Shown here: piece after piece, positions 10,383-20,856 of the stretch
Layout: each line of letters starts with the position of its first letter
Position numbering within the stretch: the stretch's first letter is position 1
The notes under the pieces: generated by a model
The model's database searches: none
What the model was told of the DNA's origin: nothing
What the model saw: only the letters and a program-made list of their open reading frames with translations
NCBI GenBank assembly: GCA_037962975.1
Contig: CM075670.1
Coordinates: 150,726,501 to 150,790,500 of the forward strand
Reading direction: 5' to 3'
Origin: Clitoria ternatea
Taxonomy: Eukaryota; Streptophyta; Magnoliopsida; Fabales; Fabaceae
Length of the DNA: 64,000 nt
Made by a program: the position numbers and the translations under genes

Positions 10383-11045
10383 GAAGCCCTTTTCAAATTA
10401 TTGAGAGCCAATGCAGACTTGTTTTCCTGGAGCCCTACTGACATGCCCGGCATCAATCCTGCCATCATCTGCCACTCGCTTAACATCGAGCCAGATGCGA
10501 AGCCTGTTGCCTAGAAGCCCAGGAAGATGGGCCCCGATGGGAAATACGCAGTAAAAGAAGAAATGCACAAACTCGTGTCTGCAAACTTCATCAGAGAAGT
10601 AAAATACCCAACCTAGTTGTCTAATGTTGTCATGGTGAAAAAGTCGAGTGAAAAGTGACGGATGTGTGTCGACTTCACCGATCTAAATAAGGTATGTCCT
10701 AAAGACCCCTATCCTTTACCTAGCATTGATCATTTGGTAGATGGTACTTCAGGTTATAGGATTTTGAGTTTCATGGATGAATACTTGGGCTACAACCAAA
10801 TCCGAATGGACCCTAAAGATGAGGAGAAAATGGCCTTCATCATAGGCGGGGTAAACTTTTGTTACCGAGTGATGCCCTTCGGCTTGAAGAACGCGGGAGC
10901 CATATATCAAAGGCTGGTAGACAAAATCTTTGCTAATAAAATTGGTCAGAACATGGAGGTATACATCGATGATATGGTTGTTAAGACCAAGTCGGCGGAG
11001 CTGCATGTCTAGGATTTGGAAGAAACGTTCACCGAGCTACGCAAA
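10383..11045 (+). pseudogene. Tat-lineage Ty3/gypsy reverse transcriptase, first part
   Basis: The frame starting GAA GCC reads into SWSPTDMPGINPAIICH, typical of the linker before reverse transcriptase in plant Tat/Ogre elements. The RT fingers and palm follow (RMCVDFTDLNKVCPKDPYPLP, VMPFGLKNAGAIYQR) with the catalytic YIDDMV near 10962-10979. In-frame stops occur in the linker (TAG after PVA), at YPT-stop, after SSEK (TGA where the family has Trp) and after AELHV. Each fits a single C-to-T or G-to-A transition. The frame breaks at 11046, where an LTR begins, and resumes at 56592. The enzyme would copy element RNA into DNA in virus-like particles; this copy is dead. Confidence 0.85.
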
Positions 11046-12613
11046 TGTAACATCTTAAATTTTAAAATAAATGATTAATTAAGAGAAATAAATATTAAAT
11101 AATTATATGTGAGTTAATTATGTCCTAAAATATTGTAAATAATTAAATTAAGATTTTTAGGAATTAATCATAATTTATTGGGGCTTTATGAGCTGAATTT
11201 TGACCCGATTAAAATATGGGTGTCGGACCAAGTATCTCTGATTGAGGTGCCATTGGTCAGGGCTGTTAAGAATATTATTGGGAGTCCGAATATATATTCG
11301 GAATAATTTTTAGACAAAGTATTGAGCCCGAACAGAGATCCTGTTTGTTGTAAAACGGTAAAATTTAATTAATGAGTAAAAATAAAACACAAAAACCCCA
11401 TTTCACTCTCTTCATTTCACACAACTTTTGTTTCCCCTTGGCAAAAACGTTGTTCTCTTCTTTTTCTTCCATTCTCTTCATCTTTTCTTCCTCTCTAAAC
11501 TAAGACAATGTGGTGAACCCTTTTTCCTCTACCATTTTTGTTCTCCTGGAAGCTTGAAGGAGGAGCTTGTGGATGGAACTCTCCTCCCTTTTCTCTTCCA
11601 TTTTCGTGTGGCACTCCTCCCCTCTTGGAAACTCTCTCTTTTCTTCTCGTGAGGTAAGCTTCTTGTCATTTTTCAAGAGGTTGAACCTTTGGTTATGAGT
11701 TTTAGGTGTTGGGAGAGTGGTTTATGTATCTGGGTTATTGGTAGAAGCAATTATTATGGAAAACCCAAAGGTGGGGTGGTTTTAAATGCAAGTTTTGTGA
11801 GCTTTAATGGGGTACACGAAATTGGTGATTTGAGTGGTGGAAAATGAAGATGATTTATGGTGTTGGATTTTTAAAGAAACCCTAACTATAAGAAATTTGG
11901 GAAAATGATAAATGTGAATTCAAGAATATGTTTTAAGAGGAATTGTATGGTATTTGAATGATGGGTATAAGAAATCATGTTAGGAAAATATTTATTGATA
12001 ATGTTAGTAAGCATTAATGATGGGGGATGGCCATTAATGGTGATTAGTAGTCATTAATGCATGAACCCTTTGTTAGGAAGTGTCAAAAATGCATAATAAT
12101 GAAACTTGAATACCTAAACCATGGTGGTTTTGGTGAAGTCAACGAAATAAAAATAGTTGGATAGTTAAAATGTTAAATACACTAAGTGTTACAAAATTAG
12201 AATAAGTAAATCTTGGTACTTTGAGTTGGGAATAATTATATGGTGCTTATGGATGTTGGGCTTAAAGGTTGTTTTGTAGCCTTTGAAATCTAAAGAATAT
12301 GGATTGATGGGAAGGAATTCCCAAAGCCTAACAAAATAAAGAAAGTGATGTTTATGACATGTGTAGTACATGTTAAAAAATTGTAAATGTAATAATAAGT
12401 AGTTAGAGCTTGAAATTATGCATTGGAAGGCCAATTGATTGAGAATTACATGTATGTTAATGTAGGATCTTTTCTGAATGACAAGGCGGGAACGTCATAT
12501 TGCTCGGAATTCTTCTCTTGAGGTAGGAGATGAGTTTTATATTCTAAATGCATGAATTGAGTATTGTTTGATCGTCAGATTAACAATATGCATGTTTGCC
12601 TTGATTATGTTGT
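11046..12613 (+). repeat. Outer LTR (LARD-1 superfamily), part 1
   Basis: It begins TGTAACATC directly after GCAAA (11041-11045) within the Tat pol. The head matches LARD-1 (2768-3080) with shared words such as GGGTGTCGGACCAAGTATCT and AATATTATTGGG. The pyrimidine-rich leader (11400-11650) ends in GAGGTAAGC (AG at 11652-11653). The Athila-like element with TSD GAAGA interrupts it at 12614-12618. It continues at 52681 and 55540, giving a reconstructed LTR of about 3.5 kb. Confidence 0.8.
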
Positions 12614-12618
12614 GAAGA

Positions 12619-14218
12619 TGATAAATGTTGATTAAGCATTGATTTCATGACTTATTTGAACTAATTTTGTAAAGATTTGAGTTGAATCGATGAATTATTG
12701 AATGAATTGAGCATGAATCTTTCAAGTAGTGATGGATAGGTGTATAAAAGAAAAATTGTGTTAAAACTCTTGGAAAGTTGCAGGGAAAATTACAGGAAAT
12801 TCAACAAGAAAGCAAGGCGTGATCGGGAGCATGTAAAGACAGCAAGCTTAAGCTTGAACAAAGCAAGCTTAAGCTTGAGAAAGCTTAAATGTGAAATTTG
12901 ATAATGTAAAGTCAGCAAGGTTGAGCTGGAGCAAAGCAAGCTTAAGCTTGAGCAAGTTAGAGAGCATCAGGACCTCCCATGGTTGAGCGTGACATGGACG
13001 CTTGAGCGTGCTTGAGCCAAGCATCAGACCCCTTTGAAGCCTAAGCGTGGATTAGACGTGATTTGAACGTGACTTGACAAGAAGAGCACGCTTGAGCATG
13101 GCTAAGTTTGGCTTGAGCGTGAGACAAACAGAGAGCATCAGGACCTTTCACGCTTGAGCATGATCATTGAGCTCAAGCGTGACTCATGCAGTATGGGATT
13201 TTTAATTTAATATTAACCAATGGTGCGATGCCAACTCAACCACTTTGAAGTGTTTCTGCATGTCTCTAAATATTCCTTTATGGGGTCTATACAAGTGGGA
13301 AAAAGAAGCTAAAGCATAACCCCTATAAATCAAGCAGAAAACAGGGCATCAAAGATATCCGGGATATCAATCATCCCCTGCATCTCCTGCAAAATCCAAC
13401 CTCTCCATTATTCCTTTTACCTTCTGTATTCATTTCCAAATTTTCTTGAAGTGAAAATACAAAGCATGAGTAACTAATTTTCCTTTATTGGGATTGGTTG
13501 TAATCAATTCAAACCTAAAGTAATGCTGCTATAAGTTTTTATGTATGTTAATGAGATTCGATAGTTTCTGTATTTTATTCTGCCATTAATGCCTGAAGGT
13601 ACTTGATCACTATTTTCTTGTTTTAAGTTTTCTTAAGTGTACTGGGAAGTAACTTTTGAAAGCAGATCTGAATGAAATACTCATTATGAGTAGCTGACCA
13701 GGGATGGCATCTAATGCAATGAACATCAAAATAATCGATCGCTAATGCTGGAATGATTTCAAAGTGACTGAGGGATCAGCGGTTTGAAATCATTCTTATG
13801 AATTTTGTAGTTGAGGGATCGATACAAATGACTTTGATTGTGACATAGAAATTATCATTTCAAATTACATACATGCAATTTATTCAGCTTATGAAAGGTG
13901 AGATGCGATGAAACCAATTCCAGTTTTCCAAATCTGATTTTTTCTCAAACACTTTACTGTCATTATTTTCATTCACTTACTGTTTATTTTGTATTCAATC
14001 TTTTGCACCACAAAATCAAAACAAATCTTTTGTCAAAATCAATTCAAGAACTAAAATCTTCAAACCAACACCTCTTCAGTGGAATGACATCTATATTATA
14101 CTACAATTACTGTGTTTAAACTTGGCACAAACATTCCATTGAGTTCATATTATACAAACTTGATTCTTTTCCTTGAACACTTTATTTCTTTGTATGATCT
14201 ATAAGAAATCTCTTACCA
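12619..14218 (+). repeat. 5' LTR of the Athila-like element
   Basis: The LTR is 1,600 bp. Its first third (12830-13190) is rich in AAGCTTAAGCTTG and GCTTGAGCGTG words. Compared with the 3' LTR it lacks a block of about six 20-base units, which accounts for nearly all of the 124-base length difference. Confidence 0.9.
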
Positions 14219-14223
14219 AGTTT

Positions 14224-14241
14224 TGGCGCCGTTGCCGGGGA
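14224..14241 (+). other. Primer binding site, tRNA-Asp
   Basis: TGGCGCCGTTGCCGGGGA lies five bases after the 5' LTR. It is the site known for plant Athila/Calypso/Cyclops elements and complements the 3' end of tRNA-Asp. Confidence 0.93.
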
Positions 14242-14494
14242 GGTGATTTAAGTTTGAACATTTTAGCATTGAATTGACTCTGTAAATAAAATTCACTTGT
14301 TTACATTTTTTATTTATTTGTGTGGTAACCTTGCTATAGTGAATGCTTGATTTATGATCTTGAGAGTATAGGGACCAAAAGACCAATTTGCATTTGACCA
14401 AGAAACAAATAGCCTACTCAAGAAAATCAAGGAAGCAAAGAAAAAACAAAGTTTCGTCACAGGCGAAACTTCTTCTTCTACACTTGCTAACAAA

Positions 14495-15089
14495 ATGGCA
14501 GATGTTAACAGCAATAACCAGAATCCACCAAGGATAACACTTGGAGACTACGCTTTACAGTAAGGGCCAAGACATTTCTCAAGCATTGCAATTCCAAACA
14601 CTGTCAGAGTACTAGAAATGAAACCAATATTTCTTAGTTTGATTAGTTCACACCAATTTACTGGAATGTCAAGTGAAGATCCATACACTCACTCGGGAAC
14701 TTTCTATGAATTGGTTGGAACCGTGGGATTTGACCAAGATGTTATTGATACTACATATTTGAGACTATTTCCTTTCTCTTTAGCAGGAAAAGCAAAGGAG
14801 TGGTTACAATCTCACCTAAATCAAAGTTTGAATAGCTGGAACATAGTTGAAGAAAAGTTCCTACAAAGATTTTTCCTCCATCTAGATTCATCAAGGCCAA
14901 GTCAGATATTACAACATTTAGACAGGGCCAAGATGAACCTTTTTGTGAGGCATGGGAACGTTTTAAATCACTGCTCAGAAAATGCCCAAATCATGGACTT
15001 GAAGATATTACACAGCTTAATATCTTCTATAGTGATCTGAAGACTCACACTAAAATGATACTAGATGCAGCAGCAAGAGGTACCATGAT
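14495..15089 (+). pseudogene. gag: Athila gag, N-terminal part
   Basis: The ATG at 14495 opens MADVNSNNQNPPRITLGDYA, and a TAA at 14561-14563 falls where a Gln codon is expected (one C-to-T change). The frame continues with the Athila gag region GPRHFSSIAIPN and the retrotransposon gag core TYLRLFPFSLAGKAKEWL, which builds the capsid-like particle. At about 14870-14874 one T is missing from a T run and the family sequence moves to the next frame. That frame reads on to MMT at 15089, where the copia insertion (TSD GACAG, 15090-15094) cuts it, and resumes in frame at 47129. Confidence 0.88.
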
Positions 15090-15094
15090 GACAG

Positions 15095-16686
15095 TGTTAA
15101 CCAAGTGGCCTCAAGTACTCAAGAGGGGGGTGAATTGAGTATTAAAAAATTTTACTTTGAATGCTTTTGAAGTTGATTCTTTAGTTACTATGTTTATTGA
15201 AGATGATAAACTTAATGGCAAGTAGTAACAATTTATACACAAGACAAAATAATAAGCACTTAAAAGGTCTAAGTAATATTCAAGAAATGGAATCAAATTA
15301 ATCACAACACTATTTATGGTTCTTAGAAAGATTTCAAATTAATTCAAGAGTATTACTTAAAGCTAATTTCAACAATGTTAATTGAAATAATTTACAACTT
15401 AATATAACATGCACTTAGTCCAAATTAATTGGTAATAATACAATAAACAAGCAAGTAAGTTAAGTGCACAAATTAAATGAGTTTAGGGAAGAGAGATTTA
15501 CAAACCGATATATACGAGTTCCACCATACCGGTGTACGTCTCGCCTCTAAGCAACCCACTTAGAGGATTTCCACTATTGGAGATTAGAGATACAACTTTG
15601 AGCAATCGCGGCTTCCTAGTGTCTCACACTCAAGAACCCAATTCTCACAAGTACAAGGGCACCCCACCCAATCTCTCAATCTCACAATTTACAAGGTTGA
15701 AACCCAACCCACAACTCTAGAAATTTTGGTGTTTAGAATACAAGAGTAACTCTCCAATAGAGTGGATATACAAATTAAAGATCACTCAAAATATTTTCTC
15801 TCTAACTCTTAAATAACTTATCAAGAGGAATATACCAATTAAGTGACCAAGAGAGAAATTGCAATGTTAAGAGAAGGAGGAGGAAGAAACCAATGGAATT
15901 GCTTCACTGGTTTTGGGATGGTTTGAAGTGTGCAGCTCCCCTTCCTATTTATAGCCTTCAATAAGCATAATATTTGCATTTAAAAATTCTTCAGCATGTT
16001 CCCATTTACATATTTAATTCCAGCGTGAGATGGTGCAGTATGGAATGTCCAATTGATTTATTTCCTCGATGCAGTGGAGCATGGAGCCAAGCATTTGTCT
16101 GTGTAGTGCCATTCCAGGTTGTAACGCGTTTAATTTCAAACACTCTGAACTAATGAATTGATTCATTTAACAAAAGAATCGATTTATCCTTAAGAAATGG
16201 AGTGCCTGGGCAATTTATTAACGTGTGACTCGATTCAGCTCTTTGTAGGAATTGATTCATGCCTTTAGAAAATCAATCCTGGACATAATGAACCAAATGA
16301 ATCGATTCCTCATTGTCTCCATTGTATCATGAATCAATTCATGTGTTGAGTTTTGCATATTCTTGGCCTTTCTCACGTATGAATCGATTCATATGGCCAT
16401 TGGATGCTATATGAATCGATTCATGTACCTGGTACATGAATTTTGAAGCTTTGTTGCACCCTTTCTGACACTTCATGAGTCATGGTTACAATACTTTGAT
16501 TCTTAGGCACTTTAATGAATATTTTTCCCTATTTTAAGTCTCTATAACTGCCTTGAATCATTTCCTTTGAATTCATCAATTTTTGTGCCATCAAACATAA
16601 TTAATTTGTCCGTGATAATTGATGTTTGATCTTTGATTCTTCATTTGTTGTGTCATTATCAAAACCTACATCAACATAAAAATACA
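15095..16686 (-). repeat. 3' LTR of SIRE-like element (left copy)
   Basis: It begins TGTTAACC and ends AATACA on the plus strand. Between 16140 and 16440 it contains about eight near-palindromes GAATCGATTC in various stages of decay. It is equal in length to the right copy. Several differences fall in the CG of these palindromes (for example GGAATTGATTCATG here against GGAATCGATTCATG on the right). Confidence 0.92.
16140..16440. repeat. GAATCGATTC palindrome cluster in SIRE LTR
   Basis: Intact palindromes occur near 16300, 16381 and 16421. Degenerate ones include GAATTGATTC and GAATCAATTC. The matching cluster in the right LTR is 46590-46870. Palindrome-rich LTR control regions are known from maize Sireviruses; the ATCGAT core here is observed directly. 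Confidence 0.8.
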
Positions 16687-16922
16687 TTCTCCCCCTCTTT
16701 GATGATGACCACAAATGTTCATCTCGCGGGGTGTTAGTTTCATAACAGTTTCAAACATATGGCATAAATGACTATCCCTTACACATATAATTTGATACCA
16801 CAAGTTATACATATAATTAAATACCACTTTGTCATTTACACATGTAATTTGATATCACTTGTTGTAAAGAAATATAGTAAGGCTCCCCCTTAATCATGCA
16901 TTTTCAACAAGGATAGATAGAG
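16687..16922 (-). other. SIRE 3' non-coding region with polypurine tract, left part
   Basis: TTCTCCCCCTCTTT directly follows the LTR, which on the minus strand is the polypurine tract AAAGAGGGGGAGAA. A second tract-like CTCCCCCTT stands at 16883. The region stops at the ATATT duplication of LTR-C (16923-16927) and continues at 40131. Confidence 0.8.
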
Positions 16923-16927
16923 ATATT

Positions 16928-17174
16928 TGTAACATCCCAATTTTAATAATAAGAAACCGGACAAAATAAAAGCCATTTAAAATGACAAGTCAGAAGAGGA
17001 AATCTGTTCACTAATTACCCTTAACTTAATTAACTAAAAAGGTGTGAGGTGATTAGCGTTAGAAGATGCTGATGGGACAGGGTGGCGTGGGCAGGACTGC
17101 TACTTCACGTTTCCCCACCCCACCATCCTGTTCTTCGTGCGTGTGTTTATATTGGGTGATGACCCCTTGCCCTT
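16928..17174 (+). repeat. LTR-C, part 1 (head)
   Basis: The head begins TGTAACATCCCAATTTTAAT and ends at CCCTT (17170-17174), the target duplication of the Tekay insertion. No coding content is seen. Confidence 0.85.
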
Positions 17175-19793
17175 TGTAACACCCTAATTATTTGCAACTA
17201 ATAAATCCCAAAATATGAGAAATTTTTTTTTTTTTTTCACAAAAACAGTCACGTAACATTTGATGTAGAAGGGAGCAGGCAATGGGGAAAACTAAGAGCA
17301 TTCACGCGCATATAGCAACCTACAGGGAAGCTAAAACTGGGGCCGGCTCAATGGGTTTATCGTAATGCACCAACACTAGGGCGGATTGCACAACACCGTT
17401 TGTTCGCTTAGACGGGGTCTGACACCGTCCAGGCGGAGTATGGTAATGCAGCAGCGGATAGAGGAGATTTCGCAATGAGGCTTTCCTTCGAGTAACATTG
17501 GTCACACAATAGGAGGAAATAGATAAAGGGAAGATGTTAATACATTCACATGCGTAGCATTCGGTGGAAGGCGGAGTTAGAATCATCCTACTTGGCTAGG
17601 CGGGGTATATTTATCTTGGGCGGGCTGTCCTAGTTACTTGGGCGAGGTATGACGCCGCCTAAACAAAATCTACATAACGCCTCTTAACACCACTACAAGG
17701 TAATTTCCTCCATCGGGTATGGACAAGGGTTCACTAAGTAAATCCTCACACTCGCATTTCACTCAGAAAAACGAGAAGTTACAGGGTACATATACGTTAG
17801 TAGGTTGTGGAAGAAGGAAGAGTCTGAACCTATTCTGCCCAACTCAACTAATTATGACAACGCCTGGGCGGACTCAACCACCACGCCCAGACCAGAGGGT
17901 CAACACCGGGGTCTCATTCTAACAACTACACCGCTCCAGCGTGAATCCTCACGCTTGGCGAATTGCTCCCACACTTCGGGCGGGGTACGACTCCGCCCAA
18001 CGTATCTGACATAAATTTTCCTAAGACAATTCTCAGTTCACTCAGACTTGGCTATAACTTGCTCAATCAGACTGTCCCTGCGTATCCATTAAAGCACAAT
18101 TATGAAACAAGGCAGCACATAGCATCACACACACCAAAACCATACATCCATATATATACATAAAAGTGTATGTCAATATTTACAATACAAAATCGGACTT
18201 CTCCTTGCCCGTAAAGTTCTATTCATCCCTAAAACATTAACGTCCGGTATGAGCCAGTCCGGGCTTAATCTAACAACGCCTTAATTAAACCTTCCAAATG
18301 CATCAGCACTCCGCCCAGCATTCCAGCTCTGCTTTTGATCCTCCTCACGAGAAACATTCACTGAAAATGACCACTGCAGGGGTGAGCTTTTACATGTATA
18401 ATGATACTCACAGACTCGGTATCAGCGTCAGTAAACGCTCCTGCTATCATTCAACCTTTCTCAAGTAACCAAGTTCACATAGTTCAAACAACATTCATGA
18501 CACACACATGATACACAGAGTTTATTCCACATCCAAATATATATTCATGCATTCCAAATCACACACATATACATACATAGATTTATACACCACCACAATC
18601 AGCCTTATTTCTATATGCATGCCTGCGGATCCGACTCGGGTAAAGACTCTCAGTTACGGTCCCCTTTTCTTCTGGCCCCTCGTCCCTCAACTCTTACCAG
18701 GTGGCACCGGCCTCCCCACGACGTCTCGAGACTCTCTTCTCTAGCTCCAACGGCTACCACGAGCTCTATTGGGATCTAGCCAGGGTTGGTAACTGGAAGT
18801 CGTTTCCCTTGGGGTTCTTGACCTTCTATGGGTCACCCCACTCTTACTCATGCAACTAACACATTCATTATTACACATCATCGCGCCATGAACACCTTAC
18901 CGTAGTCATTAAGTAAGAACGGATATCCCCCACTACTCGTAATCATTCAGTCAGTCACACCAGCGCATGTTACAATCGGTCATCAGACTAACAACATTGA
19001 GCAATCCAATTAAGAACATGCACATACATACTTTTCATAGTGACAACAAAATAGATCCATGCATATCATCCATCATTATCATCCACGAACAGGCTACACC
19101 ATCGCCACGAATATCACTATCAAAATCTCAAATCATGCATCAGTTTTAGTAATTATGAATACATGCACACATGCACAGCATCAGTTCTAATGATTATAAA
19201 TACATGCACACACACACACCCGCACTCAGCAATACGTTCATCCGGTACCGTTCTTAGACCATGCATTCGACATGCAAGCGCCCCCTACCTTTAGAAGAAC
19301 CTCAGAAACCTTTTTGTTCTTGTTGTTAGGTCCGACGTCTTTCTCCTGGTTCGTTCGGTCTTCCTTGGCTTGTCGTATCCTGCGCCTGATTCTGGGATGA
19401 AGTGTGGTCCGTTCCCCCATACGGCAACCAAGACCTCCGGGAGTGAAGAGTAAGATAGAAGAAGAAGAAAGATGGAGACGAAGGGAGGAAGTAGAGAATG
19501 AAGTGACGGAGAAGGGAGTCTGAAGAAAGAGTAAGTGCGTTCCTCCCCAAGGCTCACATTTTATATATATATATATATATGTGCATGCGCATAGTAAAAG
19601 AAGAGTGGGATGGGAGAATGCGTGCCCAGCAGTCACGTGCACTCCACCCCATCCCCTGACCATCACCATCTTTAATATTTTAATGGCTTGATCCTAATTA
19701 GTTAAATGCAATTAACAGTTATTTCTTAGTTAAAATCAAATCTTAATGGTTTATTCTTCATTCAGCATTTAATTTCAAAACTGGGATGTTACA
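17175..19793 (-). repeat. 3' LTR of Tekay element (left copy)
   Basis: On the minus strand the LTR runs from 19793 to 17175. The CTCACCCCTGCAGTGG module lies at about 18375-18392. GC-rich near-palindromes of GGGCGG/CCGCCC type occupy the last 800 bases (17340-18000). A TA run stands at 19562-19580 and a T run at 17223-17238. Confidence 0.93.
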
Positions 19794-19806
19794 GTTCTCC
19801 CCCACT
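19794..19806 (-). other. Polypurine tract of Tekay element
   Basis: On the minus strand AGTGGGGGAGAAC precedes the 3' LTR, itself preceded by GGGGACGAAATTCTTTTTC. This matches the context before the 3' LTRs of LARD-1 and LARD-B. Confidence 0.88.
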
Positions 19807-19845
19807 GAAAAAGAATTTCGTCCCCGAAATTCAGTCGGTACTTAC

Positions 19846-20316
19846 CTAGGTAAACAATTCGGGGTACTGCTGTCGCATGGCGTCTTCGCGTTCCCACGTG
19901 TAGGAGGTGGTCTTGCCTTGCTGCCACTCCACCTTAACCAGCCTTACGTTCTTGTTTCTTAAGCGTTTTACCGATCAGTCCACGATCCCAACCGGTGTAG
20001 TCACAATGGTTAGGTCTTCCTTGATCTCTACCTCGTCGTCAGGCATCGTGTGGCTAGGGTCATGCAAATACTTCCTTAGCTGAGACACGTGAAATACGTT
20101 GTGCAATCGGGACAAGTGAGTTGGTAACGCGAGGCGGTATGCCACGGGGCCAATCCGTTCTAATACCTCATAAGGTCCGATGTAGCGAGGGCTTAACTTC
20201 CCACTTTTTAAGGCTCGTCCAACTCCTTTACTCGGAGAGGTTCTTAGAAACACTCGATCTCCAACTGGAAATTCCAATGGCTTGATGCGCTTGTCATGGT
20301 AGCTCTTCTGCCTGTC
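19846..20316 (-). pseudogene. pol: Tekay pol C-terminus with chromodomain
   Basis: After the integrase core the frame reads LEFPVGDRVFLRTSPSKG and the GPYEVLERIG...YRLALP segment (the GPY/F module of chromovirus integrases), then LHNVFHVSQLRKYL. A TGA at 19975-19977 follows VGIVD, where the family normally has Arg (CGA to TGA). Beyond it the same frame continues through SVKRLRNKNVRLVKVEW and TSYTWEREDAM, the chromodomain, to the natural TAG at 19846-19848. Chromodomains are thought to steer integration into marked chromatin. The premature stop would remove the aromatic-cage region. Confidence 0.9.
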
Positions 20317-20856
20317 TTATGATGCTTTCATCTTCTCCCTTATCACTCGGATCTGTTCTGTGGTTTGCTTCACGATGTCTGGTCCTAATAGTAGACTTTC
20401 ACCCGCTTCCGACCAGCAGAGTGGGGTTCGGCATCTACGCCCATATAATGCCTCGTAAGGTGCCATACCAATGCTGTGATGATGGCTGTTGTTGTACGTA
20501 AACTCGATCAAGGGAAGGTACTGCTCCCAGTCCCCACCGTACTCTAACACACACGCTCTCAATAAGTCTTCTAGACTCTGAATTGTTCGCTCGGATTGTC
20601 CATCTGATTGGGGGTGGTAGGCAGAACTAAGCCAAAGCTTCGTCCCCAATTCTTGATGCATTCTGGTCCAAAACCTGGACGTAAACCTAGGGTCCCTATC
20701 TGAGACGATGGAAGTAGGTATGCCATGCAGTCGGATAACTTCTTGAATGTAGATTCGAGCCAATTTATGCAATGGGTACTTCATATTTACAGGTAAGAAG
20801 TGTGCACTCTTCGTCAATCTGTCAACAATGACCCAAATGGCATCATGGCCCGCTCA
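20317..20856 (-). pseudogene. pol: Tekay integrase catalytic core
   Basis: The frame between a TGA (20854-20856) and a TAA (20317-20319) encodes the integrase core: AGHDAIWVIVDRLTKSAHF, then SDRDPRFTSRFW with the second catalytic Asp, and AYHPQSDGQSERTIQSLED with the catalytic Glu. The first catalytic Asp lies just upstream in SIAMDFIMGLP, on the other side of the TGA. The upstream stop stands where CGA (Arg) is expected and the downstream one where CAA (Gln) is expected. Confidence 0.92.

Noticed and set aside
19238..19669. 143-codon minus-strand frame in the Tekay LTR, also present at 26611-27042
   Set aside because: Both copies are the same LTR; the frame runs through a TA microsatellite and a purine-rich leader and has no domain.
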